The position numbers and the translations under genes are program-made. This document shows, piece after piece, positions 1 through 5,900 of a stretch of DNA of 6,633 bases (within the stretch, counting starts at the first letter, position 1; every line of letters starts with the position of its first letter). Location of the stretch: contig JALRLQ010000083.1 of the NCBI GenBank assembly GCA_023254365.1, positions 1-6,633 of the forward strand, written 5' to 3'. The notes under the pieces are model-generated. The model was not told where the DNA came from. It was given only the letters and a program-made list of their open reading frames with translations, and ran no database searches. The stretch comes from Candidatus Poseidonia sp. Lineage in GTDB: Archaea > Thermoplasmatota > Poseidoniia > Poseidoniales > Poseidoniaceae.

Positions 1-44
1 TGAAACTCCGCCGCCCCGGCACCAAGCGCATCGTGGCCGAGTGA
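1..44 (+). CDS. Possible C-terminal end of an upstream gene (partial)
   Basis: Read from position 3, the frame gives KLRRPGTKRIVAE and then a TGA at 42-44. The piece is too short to identify. It is a candidate gene end because its stop overlaps a GTG at 41-43 that is in frame with the clamp-loader gene (a GTGA stop/start overlap), the arrangement seen in translationally coupled archaeal and bacterial operons. It could equally be a chance open stretch in GC-rich DNA. Confidence 0.3.
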   Translation, partial: KLRRPGTKRIVAE

Positions 45-76
45 GGCCCAGCGCACCCTTCTTGGACCGCAGACGC

Positions 77-80
77 GGAG
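77..80 (+). promoter_or_regulatory. Shine-Dalgarno-like GGAG supporting the ATG at 89
   Basis: GGAG ends 8 bases before the ATG at 89. No comparable motif precedes the alternative GTG at 41, which would instead rely on coupling to the upstream TGA. This is modest support for the internal start. Confidence 0.35.
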
Positions 81-88
81 CGTTCGGC

Positions 89-1234
89 ATGCCATCGTGG
101 CTGTCGTCCTTCGCGCCCCGGCGCTTCGACGATCTGGCCACGACCGAGCAGGTGCGCGAGGTCTTGATGCAGGCCGCCCTCACCTCGAACCCACCTCATC
201 TTTTGTTGTCCGGCCCAGGTGGGATCGGCAAAACCGCAGCGTGGCGCCTTGTTGCACGTCAGGTGCTCGGCCCGGGATGGCGTTCCACCACGCACGTGCT
301 CAACGCCCGCGACCTTGCCCGTGCGTCCGGCGCCATGGCGACCTTCGAAACCTTCCTGCGGCCGGAAGGACGCGATTCGTCGGACACCCTGGCCGGCCGA
401 ACGAGCCTTGAGGCCTTTGACGCGGCCCTGTTTGAGGTCAAGGCCGACGACGTGGCACCGGCAGGCCACGAGTCCGCGGGCGCATCAGGACGGCAACCCG
501 TCTCGCGGCTCATCGTCATCGAGGACGCGGACCACCTTGGGCCGAAGCGCCAACCCTACCTTCGGCGCATGATGGAATCCGGCAGCGGCAGTTCCCGCTT
601 CATCTTCACCGCGCGAACCCCGTCGCGCCTCATCGACGCCATTCGAAGCAGGGTCCAGCACGTCCGCATGCCGCCCGTGGGGCGTGACGTCATTGCTGCT
701 CGGCTGCACCACGCCTTCGCCACCGAGGGCATCAACGGCGCCCCCATTGTGGGGGACATCGCCCACGTGGTGCACGGCGACCTTCGGCGCGCCCTCCTGC
801 TTGGGGAGGTGCTCGTCCGCCGTGGCCTCCACGACGACCGCAACGCCCTCGGCCACCTGCTGGAGGAAACCGAAGTGGTCGAGATGCGGCTTGTTGTTGA
901 GGAAGCGCTGCGCGGCCGCCTCTTCGATTGGCGCTGGGAAAAGCAAGGGCAGCGCAACGTGCGCGTGCTGCACGGCGCCATGGGGCACCTCGACCGCCTG
1001 ATGGCCAACCACCACCTCGAGGACGAACAGGTCCTCCACCACATCCACCGCCACCTGGCCGCAGGGCGGCTGCTGCTTCCACCGGACGTTCTTTGCGACC
1101 TGCTGGAGGCCGTGGCGATCGCGGACAGCGCCCTGAGGCGCGCCTCGACGGGGCGCATCCACCTCGAGGCAATGCTGCACCGCTTCGCAGAAGTCGGCCG
1201 TCGGGCCGGCCTCGCTCCAGCGCAAGCGTCATGA
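89..1234 (+). CDS. Divergent RFC small-subunit-like clamp-loader AAA+ ATPase
   Basis: This looks like a paralogue of the archaeal replication factor C small subunit, the ATPase family that loads the PCNA clamp on DNA. Counting from the GTG at 41 (397 residues): an RFC-like N-terminus (PSWLSSFAPRRFDDL, 18-32), Walker A GPGGIGKT (58-65), Walker B LIVIEDAD (157-164), the ALRR-like helix YLRRMMES (173-180), an arginine-finger motif SRV (203-205, normally SRC), sensor 2 GDLRRAL (246-252), and a collar-domain signature near IADSALRRASTGRIHLEAML (360-379). A Gly/Ala/Asp-rich insert of about 40 residues (roughly 110-152) separates Walker A from Walker B. Departures from the family: EDAD replaces DEAD, the sensor-1 Asn is absent (FIFTARTP), and the SRC Cys is lost, so ATPase activity may be weak or altered. 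I chose the ATG at 89 because GGAG lies 8 bases upstream and the protein then begins right at the conserved region. The GTG at 41 is the alternative. Family call fairly sure; specific role unknown. Confidence 0.8.
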   Translation: MPSWLSSFAPRRFDDLATTEQVREVLMQAALTSNPPHLLLSGPGGIGKTAAWRLVARQVLGPGWRSTTHVLNARDLARASGAMATFETFLRPEGRDSSDTLAGRTSLEAFDAALFEVKADDVAPAGHESAGASGRQPVSRLIVIEDADHLGPKRQPYLRRMMESGSGSSRFIFTARTPSRLIDAIRSRVQHVRMPPVGRDVIAARLHHAFATEGINGAPIVGDIAHVVHGDLRRALLLGEVLVRRGLHDDRNALGHLLEETEVVEMRLVVEEALRGRLFDWRWEKQGQRNVRVLHGAMGHLDRLMANHHLEDEQVLHHIHRHLAAGRLLLPPDVLCDLLEAVAIADSALRRASTGRIHLEAMLHRFAEVGRRAGLAPAQAS

Positions 1235-1257
1235 CGGGGGGAAGGGCCCCTTGGGCT

Positions 1258-1331
1258 GGGCGTGTAGCATAGCTGGATAATGCACCGGCCTCCTAAGCCG
1301 GGGATCGCGGGTTCGAATCCTGCCACGTCCG
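1258..1331 (+). tRNA. tRNA-Arg (anticodon CCU)
   Basis: A full cloverleaf can be folded by hand. The acceptor stem pairs GGGCGTG (1258-1264) with CACGTCC (1324-1330), with one G-T pair. The D stem pairs GCAT (1267-1270) with ATGC (1280-1283) around a loop containing GG. The anticodon stem pairs CCGGC (1285-1289) with GCCGG (1297-1301) around loop CTCCTAA, giving anticodon CCT at 1292-1294, which reads AGG (Arg). The T stem pairs GCGGG (1307-1311) with CCTGC (1319-1323) around TTCGAAT. The discriminator is G1331. CCA is not encoded, as is usual in archaea, and there is no intron. The gene lies 23 bases after the clamp-loader stop on the same strand. I see no clear box A/TATA element in that gap, so it may be co-transcribed. 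Confidence 0.95.
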
Positions 1332-1332
1332 C

Positions 1333-1336
1333 TTTT
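1333..1336 (+). terminator. Short T run just after the tRNA
   Basis: CTTTTC follows the discriminator base by one nucleotide. A short T run is a common archaeal transcription stop and fits the end of the tRNA transcript. Four T residues are weak evidence alone. Confidence 0.35.
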
Positions 1337-1367
1337 CAGCGCTGGCTTCGCGAGCACATCACCTCGG

Positions 1368-1392
1368 GTCGCTGCGCTGCACCTGCAGCGAC
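1368..1392. other. 8-bp perfect hairpin in the convergent intergenic gap
   Basis: GTCGCTGC (1368-1375) is the exact reverse complement of GCAGCGAC (1385-1392), with a 9-base loop. A tighter alternative uses GCTGC (1376-1380) and GCAGC (1385-1389). It is not followed by a T run on either strand. It lies between the tRNA and the end of the minus-strand gene and may be a secondary terminator or mere GC-rich structure. Confidence 0.3.
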
Positions 1393-1456
1393 AACAGCCG
1401 ATGGCGCCCTCACGCAAGAGCCAGGCGAATCCGCCCACAATGGGGCCGCACGGGGA

Positions 1457-1498
1457 GGGGGAGCCGGTATGGGCCGGCTCCCCCAACCGTGTGTTGGG
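1457..1498 (-). terminator. Strong GC hairpin with overlapping second stem after the minus-strand stop
   Basis: GGGGGAGCCGG (1457-1467) pairs perfectly with CCGGCTCCCCC (1474-1484), an 11-bp stem with a 6-base loop. A second stem, CCCAAC (1482-1487) with GTTGGG (1493-1498), shares bases 1482-1484 with the first, so both cannot form fully at once. Transcription from the minus-strand gene reaches this structure 10 bases after its stop codon, which is where a terminator would sit. No U tract follows on either strand, so it is not a classic intrinsic terminator; it may instead stabilise the 3' end of the message. Nothing else resembling a gene lies in 1332-1508. Confidence 0.5.
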
Positions 1499-1508
1499 TA
1501 GAGGAGGT

Positions 1509-2966
1509 TCACCACCACGGGCCGTCGTTCCAAGCGTACATCGTGACGGTTCCCGACACCTCGTTGGCAACAACCAGGTAGTCCTCGCCGTCAATGTGAG
1601 CAACGACAAGGCTCTCTGGGCTTTCTTGGCTGGCCACGTACGACCATCCATAGGGCCAAGATTGGTAATCACCCTCTTGGTCGCAGAACTCGAACGTCAT
1701 CACGCCACCTGCGCGCTCAAGCCCAACGAAGATGATCGCGCAGTCCTCGTCGACCGTCCCTACGATGACACCCTCAGGCTCGCTGCCTTTGTCGTCATCA
1801 CGGGACGCCGTGTAGGCGTTGGCTTCGCGCAGCTCTTCATGGAGGAACGGGTCTGCGTCGATGTCCAGCGTGCTGGCCATCTGCAACTCGCCGAGTTCAT
1901 CAACGTACCAAACGATCGCGTTCCGGCTTCCGTAGGCACAGATGAAGTCCATGTCGCCATCGCCGTCCTCGTCCCCGCAGATGGTGGTCGTTTTCAGTCG
2001 ACCCAACACGTTCCTGTCCATCAGGTCAGCCGTGCTGGTGAATTCGGACGTGCCCAAGACAGCATCGTCCAAGGTCAAATCCTCCGCACGGACTTCTTCG
2101 CTCCATCCGTCGTAATCTCGCGAGTCGCCTTCGTTGGCGGTCACCCAAAACACCTGTTCCCCGATGGTGAAGGTCTTGATCGTGTCGGGTTGCGGCCGGA
2201 AATACAACTCCACGCCACAGAGGTTGTCCGGGGTGTCGTCCTTGTCGGAAAGGTCCATGGCTTCGCAGTCAAAGTTCAGCTCATCGGCCGTCCAAAGACC
2301 AAGGCTGTGGATGCTGTCGATGCTCCAGGTTCCTGCAGTGTTGACAAGGCGTGCCAAAGCGTTGGATTCTTGGAGCGTGACCATGGCGCTCAGTCCGTCA
2401 TCAGCGATTGCGATGTACTCCGGTTCAAGCCCCTGGGCCATGGTGGTGCCGCTTGGGCCAAGGTAGTACGAGCCATCGTCTTGGCCATTGAACCCAGACA
2501 ATCCAAGCAACGTCGAGGTCATGGACGTCGTGTCGATCACCGAAATCGAGCCCTCGGGATCGATGGTGTAGTCGTCGCTTGGTTGACCTTCGTTCGCAAC
2601 CAGAACCTGCGAACCATCCGCTGTGAAGATGACATGGTCGGGGTTGGGGCCAACATCAACGGTTCCGACATGGTCGCCGTTCGCATCAAGGAAGACAACC
2701 GCGCCATTGTCGGTCCAGACATCGGGAATCACAGCCACTGCCACGGAGCCATCGTCGCTCACATCAACCGAAGATGGTGCACCGCCGGTCACCACAACGC
2801 GGCGGAAGAGGCTCGGATGTTCTGGGCTGCTCACGTCGATGATGTCGATGGAGTTGGTCAACGCATTCGTGACGTACAACCTCGACGTGCCTTCGTGGAA
2901 GGCGGGCACTTCGCTCGCACCTTCCCCGAGGCCGCTGTCGTAAGCTGAGACGGCCACCAAGGGCCC
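1509..2966 (-). other. Choice-of-anchor I-type beta-propeller module, C-terminal end of the surface protein
   Basis: Residues 1203-1687 show the hallmarks of choice-of-anchor I proteins, which are seven-bladed-propeller-like exported proteins of unknown function: SRLYVTNALTNSIDIIDVS (1230-1248), VLVANEGQPSDDY (1323-1335), GLEPEYIAIADDGLSAMVTLQESNA (1381-1405), FWVTANEGDSRDYDGWSEEVR (1475-1495), SRDDDKGSEPEGVIVGTV (1590-1607), FVGLERAGGVMTFEF (1615-1629), LVVANEVSGTVTMYAW (1666-1681). A Ca-binding-type loop DEDGDGDMD is at 1534-1542. Cysteines come in close pairs (1436/1452, 1532/1545, 1611/1630), which would suit extracellular disulfides. The protein ends six residues after the last strand (NDGPWW), with no C-terminal membrane anchor or sorting signal, so any anchor would have to be N-terminal, in the part lost at the junction. 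It runs convergent to the tRNA and clamp-loader gene. Confidence 0.85.
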
Positions 2967-5900
2967 GACGACGTCAGCGTCGCTGAACATGCCACCGGCT
3001 TCGCTCTCAACGAGACCAACGTAGGAATCTTGCCAAATCCATGCCATGTTGTTCTCGTGCTTGCTCGTGTCTTCGCCGATGATGAGGCGTCCGTCTTTCA
3101 ACACAAACAGGTTGTCAGGGTTCGAGATGCCGTTCGTCGAGCATGCGTTTGGGCTGTTCGCGCTGTCGTATGGGCCACCGGCTACCACGGGGTCGATTCG
3201 GTGGGTGTTGAAGTTCGGAAGGATCTCCAAGGCGTACACGACACCGCAGCGGTTCGCGTGGACGTTGATGTCGCCTTCGCCGTCCGACATGCCTCCAGTC
3301 ACGTCAGAAATCGCCATGTAGGCCACTTCTGGATGGTCAGGATGGGCGACGAGGCCTTCCATCTTGTTCCACTCGTCGGTCGCGCCCAGAGCCGCAGCGG
3401 CCTTTCTCGACTCGAGGAACGCGACACGATCGTCAGCGAACGGATTGCTGGCGATGTCACCGCTGCCGTCCAGATCCTCTTGGAGCCTGGATTCAGCCCA
3501 GTCGTTGATTTCCTGGTCCGTGATGTACGAGTTTTCGCCAGCGACGTAGTCATCGCGGTCGATCCCGTCGTACTCGTCAATCCATGCTTCGATTTCATCG
3601 TTTGAGCCCGTTCCAAGGTAGACCCATTCCACATCAAATCCGGCTCGGTCAGCCTGCATCGTGGCGTCTTGTGTCACCTTCGCGGCAAACAGGCTTCCGT
3701 CCGAGAGGTCACCCGCCGTTTCGGCAACGAACTTGAACAGGACCACGTTGCCCCCATCGTCGGTGAGGTAGACGGTCTTGTGGTCGGGCATGACCTGCGC
3801 GTTTTCGTGGGAGTAACGGCCCATCGAGAAGTGCTTGACAAGGGTCGGTGTAGCGGTGTCCGCATCCGTCACCTCCACGATGTAACCGTAATCGTAGGGG
3901 TTGGGGAACGCACCTGCAACGTCCTCGAGCATGTCGAGGTTCGCGGGGTTGTGGTACCATGAATAGGCGTCAGGACTGTTCCAGTACTCGGTGTGATCGA
4001 AGTACAGCTCTTCGCTCGCAAGCGGGGTCATCCACGGGCTGAGGGTCCCGAAGCACAACACCCACACGCCGTTCACTCCAGTTGTGTCGAGCATGCCTCC
4101 GCCAATCACGTTCCACGCTTCGTTGCTGCTGTCCCATTGGATCTCCAGCACGGAGATGCCTGAGGGCCGGTCTTCCCAGGCCGTGTACAGGTAGCCTTGC
4201 GTGTGCGCATCGTTCGTCGGCACAAAGGCGTTAAAATCAGGGTCATTGGATTGCTTCAAGAGCGTTCCATCGGCGCCGTAAATGCCACCAAGGACATCCG
4301 TGCTCCCCGGGATCGTTTCACCGTGGGTCAAGAGCACCTGATACGTTCCGAAGGCGGTCTGGAACGCGCCCTTGTCCTCGTCCGAGGTGGGCAAAGCGAG
4401 GGAGGGGAGGTTGTAGGGCAGGTCGTTGAAGTCGGCCCCGTTCACCACGCCCACAGCCGCATTGGTGTAGCTTTCGTCCGGGTGCTGCCCGTTGAAGAAC
4501 AGGTGGCCAGTCACGGAGTCGACGAAAAGGCCCGTGACTTCTGCACCGACCGGGACGGTAAGGAGGCGGATCAGCGACGGGTCGAGGTCCATCCCGTCCG
4601 TGCCATCGGCCCCATCTGCGCCATCAGCACCGTCTGCGCCATCCTGTGGGTCTTGTAGAGTTGTTACTGCATTAGTACCAGATGAAAATCCTGATACGTT
4701 ACCTGTATAGTCCTCTGACTTTAACCAATAGTAACGTGTAGTAAGTTCTGGTAGACCTGTATGAGTAAACTCTGAACCTGCTGTTGTACCGATTAAGGTA
4801 GCACCAGAAGTTGTATTGCTTGTATTTACGTATACTTGAACCTGCTTAAAGTCATCATCAGATGGGTTTGTCCACGTAATAAAGTTTGATCTGAATGAAC
4901 CAGACCCACTTACATTAGTTGGTACAGCAGGTGCTGTTAAGTCACCCGAAATAGTCACAGTCGTCGTTGATGCAGTAGAAGATATGCCCAGTCTGTTACG
5001 AGAACTAATACGTAGGTCATATGTGTCCCCTATTTGAACACCAGCGATCCTGTAGTACAGGTTAGTTGTGACGACAGACTGATAGTCGGTTTCACCAGTA
5101 CGTTTCCACTCTAGTACGTAGTCGTTTACATACTTAGCGTCTGTTACTGTCCAAGCTACGTCTGCATTAGCAGTTGTAGTGCCATCCTCTTGGATGATAA
5201 CCTCTGTAGTAGGTGTACCATCGAAGCTAGGTTGAGGTGCATAGTTGTATCTAGGTAGTGTTGTATTGTTGGTTGAGAAAGAGGTTTCCTCTGCATTCCA
5301 ATCGTATACAGCAGCAGATATTTCTTTCAGGGTAAGGTCAACCTCTAGGGCAGCACCTTCACCATAAGCAAATTTCCAAGATACAACCTCAAATACTTTT
5401 TCTGACCAACCCATACGTGAGTTAGTTAGCTTGATGTTGTCACCAACTCTAGCTTGGAAACCCTTAAGACCAAACCTAGCACTAACGACAATTTGCTCTC
5501 TAGCTTTGTAGAGTGTCTGTTTAGCTAGACGTTGAGCCATCTCCATGTTTGTCGTGAAGGGTAGAGGTAGTTCTAGTGTGTTTCTATCTCCACCATCCTC
5601 AGTCTCAAACGTAGAGGATGTGATCATTGGGTAGTCTGTAGGTATCCAGTCTTCATCAGGAGATGATACTTTACCTGTAACAGAGTTAAAGATGTCACGA
5701 CGAGAAGTCTTGGTATCAATAGATATAGGACCACGAAGGTCACTCTCGTCAAACACAGGGCTAAGTGGTGTACGGTATTTACCTACACGTAGGACCCACT
5801 TACCTTGAGCATAGAACAACGATCCACCACAGGACGACAACATAGCAGGGATGACCTCTTGAGGTGCCATGTCCCGTGTAAATACGCCATTTAACTCGTA

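Noticed and set aside
1242..1252. Near-palindrome AAGGGCCCCTT between the clamp-loader stop and the tRNA
   Set aside because: There is essentially no loop for a hairpin and no other operator-like feature nearby; chance in GC-rich sequence is likely.
485..1326. Long minus-strand frames opposite the clamp-loader gene and tRNA
   Set aside because: Their composition (runs of Arg, Ser, Pro, Ala) is typical of shadow frames in GC-rich DNA, one runs through the tRNA, and the plus-strand frame has clear AAA+ motifs.
1258..1331. tRNA-Arg as an attachment site explaining the phage sequence
   Set aside because: The phage piece starts over 3 kb away, inside another gene; no integrase is present and I saw no second copy of the tRNA 3' end in the window. 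A late structural gene fused in frame is not what integration produces.
1401..2948. Long plus-strand open frame of 515 codons opposite the surface-protein gene
   Set aside because: It lies antisense to a frame with strong family motifs, has no recognisable domain, and starts in the intergenic hairpin region. Long antisense frames are expected opposite GC-rich coding sequence.
4593..4640. CRISPR-like or regulatory tandem repeat
   Set aside because: The repeat is short, in frame and encodes Gly-X-Asp triplets; it has no spacer structure.
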